Of a DNA stretch of 8,875 bases, positions 1-8,497 are shown piece after piece. The stretch covers positions 1-8,875 of the forward strand of contig CAJBSR010000556.1 in assembly GCA_903958285.1 (NCBI GenBank), given 5' to 3'. The position numbers and the translations under genes are program-made. Below the pieces are notes generated by a model that was not told the DNA's origin, did not search any database, and was given only the letters and a program-made list of their open reading frames with translations. This DNA comes from an uncultured Sphingomonadales bacterium (lineage in GTDB: Bacteria; Pseudomonadota; Alphaproteobacteria; Sphingomonadales; Sphingomonadaceae). How positions within the stretch are numbered: position 1 is the stretch's first letter; every line of letters begins with the position of its first letter.

Positions 1-345
1 GCCCCCGCGTGCCAAAATGGCGAGCGCAAAGCGCCGGTGAAGGCCCGTCCGCTCAATCGCGAGCACAATGAACGCACCGCCGAGCACGAGAAACAGGATG
101 GGCGAGTAATAGGCGGCGGCAACCTTATCCGCCGGCATCACACCGATAAAGGGCAACACAACGAAAGGCAGCAGCGCCGTCACTGTCAGCGGGAGCGCCT
201 CTGTCATCCAGAACACGGCCATCAGCACGACGAGCGCGGCCGTATGCCAAGCCAGCTCGGTCATTCCGGCGGGGGCGGGCGCCATCAGCATCAGCGCAAA
301 GGCGCCCAAGCCTGTCAGCAGGCTCCATTTCTGTGCGTTTTCCAA
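1..345 (-). CDS. SLC13/DASS-family anion permease, N-terminal part (cut by window edge)
   Basis: This is the first 115 residues of an inner-membrane transporter; the rest lies beyond position 1. The reading frame gives hydrophobic segments at about residues 8-25, 32-47, 52-70 and 82-97. Family-like signatures are WMTEALPLTVTALLP (46-60) and a glycine-bearing segment followed by AIERTGLHRR (96-105). Both resemble the divalent anion:sodium symporter family, which carries dicarboxylates, citrate, sulfate or similar anions; the substrate cannot be told from this fragment. I place the start at a TTG (345-343) because a GGGGG Shine-Dalgarno-like run lies 7 nt upstream (357-353) and no ATG fits in frame. 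An ATG at 352 is in a different frame and yields a non-hydrophobic, arginine-rich product, so it is not the start. The gene follows pgeF on the same strand after 57 nt and could be read through from it. Family is fairly sure, start moderately so. Confidence 0.8.
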   Translation of the reverse strand, partial: MENAQKWSLLTGLGAFALMLMAPAPAGMTELAWHTAALVVLMAVFWMTEALPLTVTALLPFVVLPFIGVMPADKVAAAYYSPILFLVLGGAFIVLAIERTGLHRRFALAILARGG

Positions 346-402
346 AACTCATCCCCCGCTTATGGCGGAACGCTAGGGCGCGATGCCGCGCGGCGCAAGC
401 AA

Positions 403-1167
403 TCAGGCAGGCAGGCCGATCAGCGAGATCTGCCGTCCATAGCCTGGCTCCCCGCGATGCGTGGCCCGGCGAAAGCTGTAAAAGCGCCCGTCATCGGGAT
501 AGGTATCCAGCCCGATCATCTCCACCCGCCCAATGCCCGCGGCGGCCAGTCGGCTGGCGACATAGCCTTCCAGATCAAACTGAAAATGGTCCGGACGGCC
601 TGCGGAAAAGAAGCGCTCATTCTCCGGGTCGTGCTCCTGAAAGCGGCGCGCGAACCCCGCATCAACCTCGTACGACGCCCGAGCAATACACGGACCGATG
701 GCCGCGGTAATCCGGTCTCGCGCCGCACCCAGCGCGACCATCGCATCAATGGTCTTATCGGTTACCCCGCCAATGGCGCCCTTCCACCCGGCATGGGCGG
801 CGCCGACAATTCCCGCTTGGGCATCGGCGAGCAGCACCGGCGCACAATCAGCCGTCAGGATGCCAAGCAACAGCCCCGGCCGGTCGGTCACCATCGCGTC
901 AGCGTGAGGCCGGTCCTCAAGTGGGATGGGACCTGTGACCGTCACAACATCAGGCGAATGCACCTGATGCACTGTCACCAGTTCTGCCCCCGACAACACG
1001 GCAGCAGAAGCGCGGCGCCGGTTTTCAAGCACAGCATCCCGATCATCTTCGGAACCGACGCCGACGTTCAGGCCCGCATGAATGCCAGTGGAGACGCCGC
1101 CTCGACGGCCAAGAAACCCGTGCGACAGGGGTGTCAATGCGGTTGCCGTGAAGACGTCGATTCCCAT
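403..1167 (-). CDS. pgeF: Peptidoglycan editing factor PgeF (YfiH / multicopper polyphenol oxidase-like, DUF152)
   Basis: The 254-residue protein matches the usual length of the YfiH/PgeF family. In E. coli this cytoplasmic enzyme removes wrongly incorporated residues (L-Ser for L-Ala) from peptidoglycan precursors; older annotations call it polyphenol oxidase or laccase, and eukaryotic relatives act on purine nucleosides. Family landmarks are HGFLGRRGGVS (16-26), TVHQVHS (65-71), LTADCAPVLLAD (104-115), AAHAGWKGA (123-131), AIGPCI (156-161), FYSFRR (229-234) and GRQIS (244-248). The conserved metal-site triad His-Cys-His is present as H70, C108 and H125, so the protein looks intact. The ATG start at 1167 is preceded by AGGGAA (1178-1173) with 5-nt spacing. 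It lies 92 nt downstream of the MidA-like methyltransferase gene, and the spacer holds a REP-like hairpin pair ending only 8 nt before the ribosome binding site. The lgt-methyltransferase-pgeF order suggests an old envelope-maintenance cluster. Confidence 0.95.
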   Translation of the reverse strand: MGIDVFTATALTPLSHGFLGRRGGVSTGIHAGLNVGVGSEDDRDAVLENRRRASAAVLSGAELVTVHQVHSPDVVTVTGPIPLEDRPHADAMVTDRPGLLLGILTADCAPVLLADAQAGIVGAAHAGWKGAIGGVTDKTIDAMVALGAARDRITAAIGPCIARASYEVDAGFARRFQEHDPENERFFSAGRPDHFQFDLEGYVASRLAAAGIGRVEMIGLDTYPDDGRFYSFRRATHRGEPGYGRQISLIGLPA

Positions 1168-1186
1168 GGCTATTCCCTACCCGTTC

Positions 1187-1242
1187 GTCCCGAGCGAAGT
1201 CGAGGGACCTTAACGCAAACGTGTCTCGACTTCGCTCGACAC
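1187..1242. repeat. Inverted pair of REP-like palindromes between the methyltransferase gene and pgeF
   Basis: There are two 22-nt units, 1187-1208 and 1221-1242, in opposite orientation, separated by 12 nt. Both share the 12-nt core GAGCGAAGTCGA (second unit on the other strand). Each unit is flanked by its own 5-bp complementary arms: GTCCC/GGGAC in the first, GTGTC/GACAC in the second. Taken together they also form one long perfect 14-bp stem (1191-1204 with 1225-1238) around a 20-nt loop. The core is of the type scattered between genes in sphingomonad genomes, and paired inverted units recall the BIME arrangement of enterobacterial REPs. The element lies wholly in the spacer of a probable operon, just upstream of the pgeF ribosome binding site, so it may fold in the mRNA. 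There is no U-run after it, so it is not a standard terminator. Confidence 0.85.
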
Positions 1243-1259
1243 AAATGGATTTCCGGACA

Positions 1260-2309
1260 CTACCCCATCGCCGCCGGATCAGGCCAATCCTTGCCGACCA
1301 GCGCCATCGCCTGAAACAGGGACCCCATTTCGGTCGGGTGCGTGAGGCGGCGATGGGCTTCGGCGAGTTCCTCGCCCCGATCAGGATGCACGCGGGCCAG
1401 CGATCTCGCCCGCTCTGCAATGCCCAGCAGCCCCAGAAAATCGCCTTGTGCAACGGGCCCGAAGACCTTCGCCCCCGACATCTCCGCCATTCCGCCCAAG
1501 GTCGCAAAGTCGACATGCGCGGTCAGGTCCTGCTCGCCCGGCGCATCAAAGGGATTGGCAAAACCATGCCCCTTCACCGCCTGCAACGTGTCCCCCAACG
1601 CCGGGCCTTCATAGCCATAATCGACGATCAGTGCCGCGCCGCCTTGGGCTGCCAAGCGCTTGGCAAGCGCACGGACGACCGCCACTGACGCAGGCGAACT
1701 TTCGATGATGCTCCCCGGCGCTGCATCACGCAGCGCGTCCGGCACAACCTCATCCGGCACGGATTTTCCCGCAATGGGCAGGAACATCGTGTCCTGACAG
1801 GCGACGAGCCGTTCATGCCAAGCCGCACCGCGTCGGACGAGTTGGTAGACGGGCAGCGCATCGAAGAATTCATTGGCGACGATCAGCAGCGGCGCATCGT
1901 CGGGCAGCGTCGTCACATCCTCATGCCAGATGGCAGCAGGAACAGCCCTTTCCTGCGCTGAACGAAGCGCCGCACTTGTTTCCACAAAATGGACCTGCGG
2001 CTCGAGCCCGGCCTTCGCCATGGACCGCAAAGCATCAGCGGCGAGCGTCCCGCGCCCCGGCCCAAGTTCGACATAATGCACCAATGGTCGCCCCGCACGG
2101 TCCCAAAGATCAGCGAGCCACAGCCCGACCAATTCCCCGAACATCTGGCTGATTTCCGGCGCCGTGATGAAGTCACCCGCCGCCCCCAAGGGATCGCGCG
2201 TGCCGTAATAATGCGCGTTGGCCGCCGCCATGAAGCGGGCAACAGGCATCGGCCCGCCCAGCGTGATCGCGCGGGCAAGCCGCTCGGGTAACATAGGCTC
2301 TGGCAACAT
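1260..2309 (-). CDS. Class I SAM-dependent methyltransferase, MidA/NDUFAF7 family (DUF185)
   Basis: With the start used here the product is 349 residues. Eukaryotic NDUFAF7/MidA members methylate an arginine of the 49-kDa subunit of respiratory complex I; the bacterial role is largely inferred from that. Diagnostic segments are GDFITAPEISQ (45-55), the SAM-binding VELGPGRGTL (80-89), NEFFDALPV (146-154), VDYGYEG (229-235), a DLTAHVDF block (261-268) and a C-terminal HPTEMGSLFQAMAL (324-337). The enzyme is therefore complete. The start is uncertain. The frame stays open up to a TTG at 2396 (378 residues, overlapping the end of lgt), with in-frame ATGs at 2381, 2309 and 2294 and a GTG at 2324. 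I favour 2309 because it lies just past the lgt stop and conserved homology begins soon after (ERLARAI); no candidate has a good Shine-Dalgarno sequence, which points to translational coupling with lgt. Confidence 0.9.
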   Translation of the reverse strand: MLPEPMLPERLARAITLGGPMPVARFMAAANAHYYGTRDPLGAAGDFITAPEISQMFGELVGLWLADLWDRAGRPLVHYVELGPGRGTLAADALRSMAKAGLEPQVHFVETSAALRSAQERAVPAAIWHEDVTTLPDDAPLLIVANEFFDALPVYQLVRRGAAWHERLVACQDTMFLPIAGKSVPDEVVPDALRDAAPGSIIESSPASVAVVRALAKRLAAQGGAALIVDYGYEGPALGDTLQAVKGHGFANPFDAPGEQDLTAHVDFATLGGMAEMSGAKVFGPVAQGDFLGLLGIAERARSLARVHPDRGEELAEAHRRLTHPTEMGSLFQAMALVGKDWPDPAAMG

Positions 2310-2333
2310 CGGTTCTGGAGGCACTGGTTCAGG
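2289..2333 (-). repeat. Three degenerate 15-bp tandem repeats over the lgt stop / methyltransferase start
   Basis: On the minus strand three consecutive 15-nt units (2333-2319, 2318-2304, 2303-2289) follow the pattern CC-A/T-GA-A/G-CC-N-A/G-TG-NNN. In the methyltransferase frame they read [10 protein letters not shown] and PEPML. The second and third units differ at three of 15 positions. Each unit carries a potential start codon at the same place: GTG at 2324, ATG at 2309, ATG at 2294. The lgt stop codon TGA (2331-2329) lies inside the first unit. Confidence 0.75.
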
Positions 2334-3186
2334 CGACGCTGGATTGTCCGGCAACGCTTTCCACCCGCTGGCGACGGCCATTGGCCGTGAAAACAAGATA
2401 AAGGCCCAGCACGATGAGCGGCACGCACAAGGTCTGACCCATGGTCATACCGAACAGGCCGTAGACGCCCACATCTGGTTCGCGGACCGTTTCCGACACG
2501 AAGCGGAAGGCGCCCATCCAAATCAGGAACTGCCCGGCCAGATAACCCGGCTTGTATCGGGCGTCTGTCTTCCAGAAGAGGACCGACATGATGACCATGA
2601 GCAAAAGACCCTCAAGCCCCGCCTGATAAAGCTGGCTTGGATGCCGCACGACATCGCCGCCGCCGGGGAAGACCATGCCCCAGGCCACGCTTGTTTCGCG
2701 GCCCCACAGCTCCCCATTGATGAAGTTCGCAATGCGGCCGAGGAAGTGCCCGATGGGATAGACGACCACGACATAGTCGTGGATTCGTAGCCAGTTGAGC
2801 TTGTTCACGCGGGCAAACCACAGGATCGCGATGATGACGCCGATGAGGCCGCCATGGAAAGACATGCCGCCTTCCCATAGCTTCAGCATGCTCATCGGCT
2901 GCGCCAGCATTTCGGGCTTGTAGAACAGGATATAGCCGATGCGGCCGCCAAGGATGATGCCGAGCGTCGCGTAAAAGACGAAGTCATCCACATGCCGCTT
3001 CGCCATCGGTGATCCGGGCTGCGCACACAGCTTTGCCAGATACCACCAGCCGACAATAATGCCGGTGATATAGGCCAAACTGTACCAGCGGATCTTAAAA
3101 AAGCCGAGGTCAACCGCCACCGGATCAAGCCCGAGGCTCTCCCAATGTATGGCGGACGTAGCGTCAACAAGGCTCGCAAGGATCAA
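2329..3186 (-). CDS. lgt: Phosphatidylglycerol-prolipoprotein diacylglyceryl transferase Lgt
   Basis: Lgt is the inner-membrane enzyme that moves the diacylglyceryl group of phosphatidylglycerol to the lipobox cysteine of prolipoproteins, the first step of lipoprotein maturation. The 285-residue product has about seven hydrophobic segments (around 35-52, 67-88, 112-124, 138-150, 190-205, 214-226 and 247-267). It has the hallmark HGGLIG (111-116; H111 matches the essential His103 region of the E. coli enzyme), the signature [14 protein letters not shown] (150-163), RHPSQLYQ (181-188) and FRFVSE (227-232). The protein appears complete and active. The start is a TTG at 3186, preceded by GAGGGG (3199-3194) with 7-nt spacing, which settles the choice; no upstream ATG fits. 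The gene is divergent from the acyl-CoA synthetase gene and heads the cluster with the methyltransferase and pgeF. Its last codons sit in the proline-rich tandem repeat shared with the next gene. Confidence 0.97.
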   Translation of the reverse strand: MILASLVDATSAIHWESLGLDPVAVDLGFFKIRWYSLAYITGIIVGWWYLAKLCAQPGSPMAKRHVDDFVFYATLGIILGGRIGYILFYKPEMLAQPMSMLKLWEGGMSFHGGLIGVIIAILWFARVNKLNWLRIHDYVVVVYPIGHFLGRIANFINGELWGRETSVAWGMVFPGGGDVVRHPSQLYQAGLEGLLLMVIMSVLFWKTDARYKPGYLAGQFLIWMGAFRFVSETVREPDVGVYGLFGMTMGQTLCVPLIVLGLYLVFTANGRRQRVESVAGQSSVA

Positions 3187-3252
3187 GGCTTTTCCCCTCA
3201 GGATTTGGGCCTACATAAAGACGGATAGGAATAAGACAAAGGAGAGATTCGC
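3187..3252. promoter_or_regulatory. 66-bp divergent intergenic region between lgt and the acyl-CoA synthetase gene
   Basis: Both leftward and rightward gene strings must start transcription in or near this short spacer. For the lgt side a possible sigma-70-type pair on the minus strand is TTGTCT (3239-3234) and TATGTA (3217-3212) with a 16-nt spacer; it matches consensus only at 4 of 6 and 3 of 6 positions. No convincing box is seen for the rightward gene, whose promoter may lie inside the 5' end of lgt. The ribosome binding sites for both genes are clear: GAGGGG at 3199-3194 (minus) and AAAGGAGAG at 3238-3246 (plus). The rightward ribosome binding site overlaps the proposed leftward -35 box. 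The promoter call is weak; the region's divergent layout is certain. Confidence 0.35.
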
Positions 3253-4967
<1,715 letters not shown>

Positions 4968-4971
<4 letters not shown>

Positions 4972-6254
4972 CGATTGCAGATTCGCTCCGCCTGCCGTGC
5001 GGGGCCAGCCTGCCCAACCGTCTCGCCAAAGGGGCGATGACGGAAGGGTTGGCGACACCCGACGGTGTGCCGACACCCGCCTTGCAGACGCTCTATCGGC
5101 GCTGGTCTTTGGGCGGCGCTGGCATGCACCTGACGGGCAACGTCATCATTGACCGCGACCATCTGGAGCGTCCCGGCAACGTCGTGATCGATCACGCACC
5201 GGATGCCTCAATGAAAGCGGCACTTGCCGCTTGGGCCAAGGCGGGGACCGAAGGTGGCAACCATCTGTGGATGCAGATCAGCCATGCCGGACGCCAGACG
5301 CAAGTGCTCGTCAACAAGACGCCCAAGGCGCCTTCTGCCGTCAAGCTCGGCCTGCCTGGCGGGCAGTTCGGGGAACCTGTTCCCCTGACCCAAGATGAGA
5401 TTGAAGACCTGATCGGCCGCTTTGCGACGGCGGCATCTGCTGCAAAGGAGGCTGGCTTTACCGGCGTGCAGATCCATGCCGCGCATGGCTATCTCCTCTC
5501 CCAGTTTCTCAGCCCGCGCGCCAACCAGCGCACCGACCAATGGGGCGGCAGTCTTGAGAACCGGGCCCGCTTCCTTCTGGAGGCGGTCCGCCGCGTCCGC
5601 GCTGCTGTCGGGCCGGCCTTCCCGGTTTCGGTCAAGCTCAACTCCGCCGATTTCCAAAAGGGCGGCTTTGCCTTTGAAGACAGTTTGCAGGTGGCCCGCT
5701 GGCTGGAGGCTGAAGGCGTCGATTTGCTCGAAATCTCCGGTGGGTCTTATGAACAGCCCGCGATGATGGACTTAGACGGGATGGAACCGGCCGATCGCCC
5801 CAAGGTCGCCGCGTCGACCGCCGCACGCGAAGCCTATTTTGTGGACTTTGCCAAGGCAATGAAGGCGGAACTGAAGACCATGCCCTTGATGGTGACGGGT
5901 GGCTTCCGCTCCCGCGCCGCAATGGAGCATGCGCTGTCCAACGGTGCCGCCGATTTGATTGGCATTGGTCGCCCTCTGTGCGGTGATCCGGATGCCTGCA
6001 ACAAGCTGCTGGCTGGTGCGGACGAAATTGCGCGCTTTGAAAACGAGCTTCAGCTGTTGCCGCGCTGGCTGCGCTGGCTGGAAGGCATCAAGGCGATCAA
6101 AGCGATTGCAGGCTTTGGCTTGCAATATTGGTACTACGCACAGCTTTATGCGCTGGGCCAAACCGGTGCGCCCGACCTGAAAAAGTCTGTCTTTTCAGCG
6201 ATGCGGGATGTTGATGCGATGTCACGCAAATTGATGGCTGGCAGGGCGGCTTAG
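4968..6254 (+). CDS. NADH:flavin oxidoreductase / Old Yellow Enzyme family protein
   Basis: The 428-residue product has an FMN-binding TIM barrel of the OYE/2,4-dienoyl-CoA-reductase type, which typically reduces activated C=C bonds with NAD(P)H. Visible landmarks are LPNRLAKGAM (15-24), WMQISHAGRQ (101-110), HAAHGYLLSQFLSP (170-183; H170, H173 and Y175 are the substrate-anion and proton-donor positions), NQRTDQWGGSLENR (186-199), VSVKLNSADF (220-229), and the phosphate-binding VTGGFRS (309-315) with GIGRPL (332-337). There is no C-terminal four-cysteine iron-sulfur cluster or FAD/NAD domain, so it is a single-domain enzyme. Instead the last 60 residues form a tail rich in Trp, Tyr and hydrophobics, including QYWYYAQLYAL (387-397), which may bind a membrane or partner. 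The ATG at 4968 shares ATGA with the synthetase stop and has GGAAG (4953-4957) upstream; an earlier in-frame start at 4947 would add seven residues and is less likely. Substrate is unknown. Confidence 0.92.
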
Positions 6255-6274
6255 CTTTCCCTATCAACGGATCG

Positions 6275-8497
6275 ATGACGATCCGTGCGTTTGGGGAGCG
6301 GCCGCGGCATATTTCGCGGCGCGGGCTTTTAATCGGGGGAGGTGCGGGCGTAGGCTTGCTTCTCGCTTGGTCCATTTGGCCGCGAACCTATGCCCCAAAT
6401 CTTGTCGCGTCGCCCGGCGAGGTCGTCCTGAACGGCTATGTGAAGGTCGCAAACACAGGCCAGGTGACTGTCGCCGTTCCGGAGATGGAAACAGGCCAAG
6501 GCACCTACACGCTGTTCGCGCAAATCGTGGCCGATGAACTTGGCGCCGACTGGCGGACCGTGGGGGTTGAGCCTGCCCCCATTAACCCGCTTTATGGCAA
6601 TGAAGCCGCCGTCGCCGATTGGCCGGGGCTATCGCGAGCCACGCCCTTTTCCCCGCCGCCGCCGCAATTGACCGACGAAGCCTTTGCCCCTTCGGTCTTT
6701 GAAGCACAGGCCCGCAACGCGGGTGCCGCCGCACGGGCGCTATTGTGCATGGCTGCCGCCAAGCGCTGGGGGGCAGACTGGATGGCTTGCGAAACGGAGA
6801 ACGGCTTCGTTGTCCTCGGCAATGACCGGCTGCGCTTTGCCGACCTTGCCGAAGACGCGGCAGATTTTGAGATACCTGACACGCTGCCCCTGCGCACGGG
6901 ACGGGAGAACCGCCTGCTCGGCCAGTCCGTGCCACGGATCGATGCGCCTGCAAAGGTGGATGGATCAGCCAACTTCGCCGCAGACGTGCGCTTGCCCGGC
7001 ATGGTCTATGCCGCCGTTCGGGCGGGTCCGTTGGGGGACACGCGGTTCAAGTCTATGGATGAAGCGCGCGCCACACAAAGCCGCGATGTCCTTCGTGTCA
7101 TCAAGAAAGATCGCTGGGTCGCTGTTGTGGCGAAAACCTGGTGGGCCGCACAGACCGCGCTGGATGCGGCGCGACCCCGATTTGAGACACAGGGGCCTTT
7201 TCCTGAAGAAGCCGAGGTCGCAAAGGCTTTGCGGTCTGCCTTCACGTCGGACGGCACAGAGATGGTAAGCATCGGCGATGTCGATGCGATGTTCGAAAAT
7301 GCCAAGCTCTTGCGCTCTGATTACACCGCAGGCTTCCGCCCCCATGCGTCTCTCGAAACCATGGCCGCAACGGCCGTTCCACGCGACGGCAAGCTGGAGG
7401 TATGGATACAGACGCAAGAGCCCGGCCTCGCCCGCAGCGCCATCGCCAAGGCATGTGATCTTTCAGAGGACGATGTCATCGTCCACCCGATGCTGCTTGG
7501 CGGGTCGTTCGGGCGCAACCATGAACATGATGCCGCTGTGCAGGCCGCACAGATCGCCATCGAACTCGATAAGCCCGTGCAGCTGGTCTGGTCCCGCAGT
7601 GAGGACATGATGCAGGACCGTTTTGGCCCGCCTGCCATGGCGCAGATGTTCGCGCGTTTGGGGCCTGCCGGACAAATCGAGGCTTGGCGGACACGGATCG
7701 CAGCACCCGCAGCGCTTGCCGAAACCAAAGCCCGTGTCGCCGACGGCCTATCCGCTGAAGACGCGCAAATGGACAATGCGGGCACACGCGATCCATCGGC
7801 TTTGTCAGGTGCGTTCCCGCCCTATGCCCTGCCCAATGTCAGCATTTTGCACCACCCGGCAGACATTGGCGTCCCCACCGGAAAGCTGCGCGGCGGGGCC
7901 GATGTTTATACCACGTTCTTCCGCGAAGCTTTTATCGACGAGCTTTCAAAACAAAGCGGCGTCGAAGGGTTTTCCTTCCGTATGGCCATGCTCGGCGGCA
8001 ACCCGAGGCTCGCCACCTGCCTGTCCAAAGTCACGGTTCTGGGCAAGTGGGAGGGCGGTGCCGAAGGCACGCAACAGGGCCTCGCCTGTCATTCGATGCA
8101 GGGCAGCCATATTGCCGTGCTGGCCGAAGCCTATGTGTCGGACGGCAACATTGTCGTCCCCCGTCTTTACGCCGTGGCCGACGTCGGCCGCATCCTCCAC
8201 CCCGACATTGCGCTCCAGCAAATTCAGGGTGGCCTGCTGTTCGGCCTCGCCATAGCGCTTGGCAATGCGGTGGGGGTCGAACGCGGCCTGCCGACCCCGC
8301 GCACCCTCGGTGGCCTGCGCCTGCCGCGGATCAGCGACGTGCCCAATATCCAGATTGAGATCATTCCCAGCCGTGAACCCTCTGGCGGGCTTGGAGAAAT
8401 TGGCACCGCAGCAGTTGCGCCTGCTATTGCCAACGCCCTATGGGCAGGCAGCGGGCGGCGATATCGGTCACTGCCCCTCTTGCCCGGAAACACATAA
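6275..8497 (+). CDS. Molybdopterin-binding (IorB-type) large subunit of a xanthine dehydrogenase-family oxidoreductase, Tat-exported
   Basis: The 740-residue protein resembles the molybdenum subunit of isoquinoline 1-oxidoreductase and related aldehyde dehydrogenases, which hydroxylate N-heterocycles or oxidise aldehydes using water-derived oxygen. The N-terminus has a twin-arginine motif SRRGLLI (14-20) followed by a hydrophobic stretch (18-36), so it is probably moved folded to the periplasm; no clear AxA cleavage site is seen and it may stay anchored. Family segments are VPEMETGQGTYT (68-79), AKVDGSANFAADVRLPGMVYA (226-246 region), LLGGSFGRNHEHDAAVQAA (407-425), LRGGADVYTTFFREAFIDEL (538-557), QQIQGGLLFG (648-657) and GGLGEIGTAAVAPAIANAL (704-722), with E708 as the expected catalytic glutamate. 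Length is normal for the family. It contains no [2Fe-2S] cysteine pattern, and no small-subunit gene lies beside it. It follows the flavin oxidoreductase after 20 nt with only a weak ribosome binding site (ACGGA, 6267-6271). Specific substrate is unknown. Confidence 0.9.
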   Translation: MTIRAFGERPRHISRRGLLIGGGAGVGLLLAWSIWPRTYAPNLVASPGEVVLNGYVKVANTGQVTVAVPEMETGQGTYTLFAQIVADELGADWRTVGVEPAPINPLYGNEAAVADWPGLSRATPFSPPPPQLTDEAFAPSVFEAQARNAGAAARALLCMAAAKRWGADWMACETENGFVVLGNDRLRFADLAEDAADFEIPDTLPLRTGRENRLLGQSVPRIDAPAKVDGSANFAADVRLPGMVYAAVRAGPLGDTRFKSMDEARATQSRDVLRVIKKDRWVAVVAKTWWAAQTALDAARPRFETQGPFPEEAEVAKALRSAFTSDGTEMVSIGDVDAMFENAKLLRSDYTAGFRPHASLETMAATAVPRDGKLEVWIQTQEPGLARSAIAKACDLSEDDVIVHPMLLGGSFGRNHEHDAAVQAAQIAIELDKPVQLVWSRSEDMMQDRFGPPAMAQMFARLGPAGQIEAWRTRIAAPAALAETKARVADGLSAEDAQMDNAGTRDPSALSGAFPPYALPNVSILHHPADIGVPTGKLRGGADVYTTFFREAFIDELSKQSGVEGFSFRMAMLGGNPRLATCLSKVTVLGKWEGGAEGTQQGLACHSMQGSHIAVLAEAYVSDGNIVVPRLYAVADVGRILHPDIALQQIQGGLLFGLAIALGNAVGVERGLPTPRTLGGLRLPRISDVPNIQIEIIPSREPSGGLGEIGTAAVAPAIANALWAGSGRRYRSLPLLPGNT

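Noticed and set aside
125..352. 75-residue minus-strand frame starting at the ATG at 352
   Set aside because: The product is Arg/Asp/Gly-rich and non-hydrophobic, while the overlapping frame from TTG 345 encodes a clear transporter N-terminus.
385..394. 10-bp perfect palindrome GCCGCGCGGC between pgeF and the permease
   Set aside because: It has no loop and no T-run, and such short G/C palindromes are frequent by chance at this base composition.
1191..1238. Rho-independent terminator after the methyltransferase gene
   Set aside because: The 14-bp stem is followed on the minus strand by GGACGAACGGG, with no U-run. The REP-pair reading fits better.
37..1314. 425-residue open frame on the plus strand
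   Set aside because: It lies antisense to pgeF and the permease, has low-complexity Arg/His/Gln-rich composition and no family motif. Long antisense frames are expected in high-GC genes; pgeF on the other strand has every family signature.
2218..2790. 190-residue plus-strand frame across the lgt 3' end
   Set aside because: It is antisense to the conserved Lgt region and has the His/Asp-rich composition typical of shadow frames.
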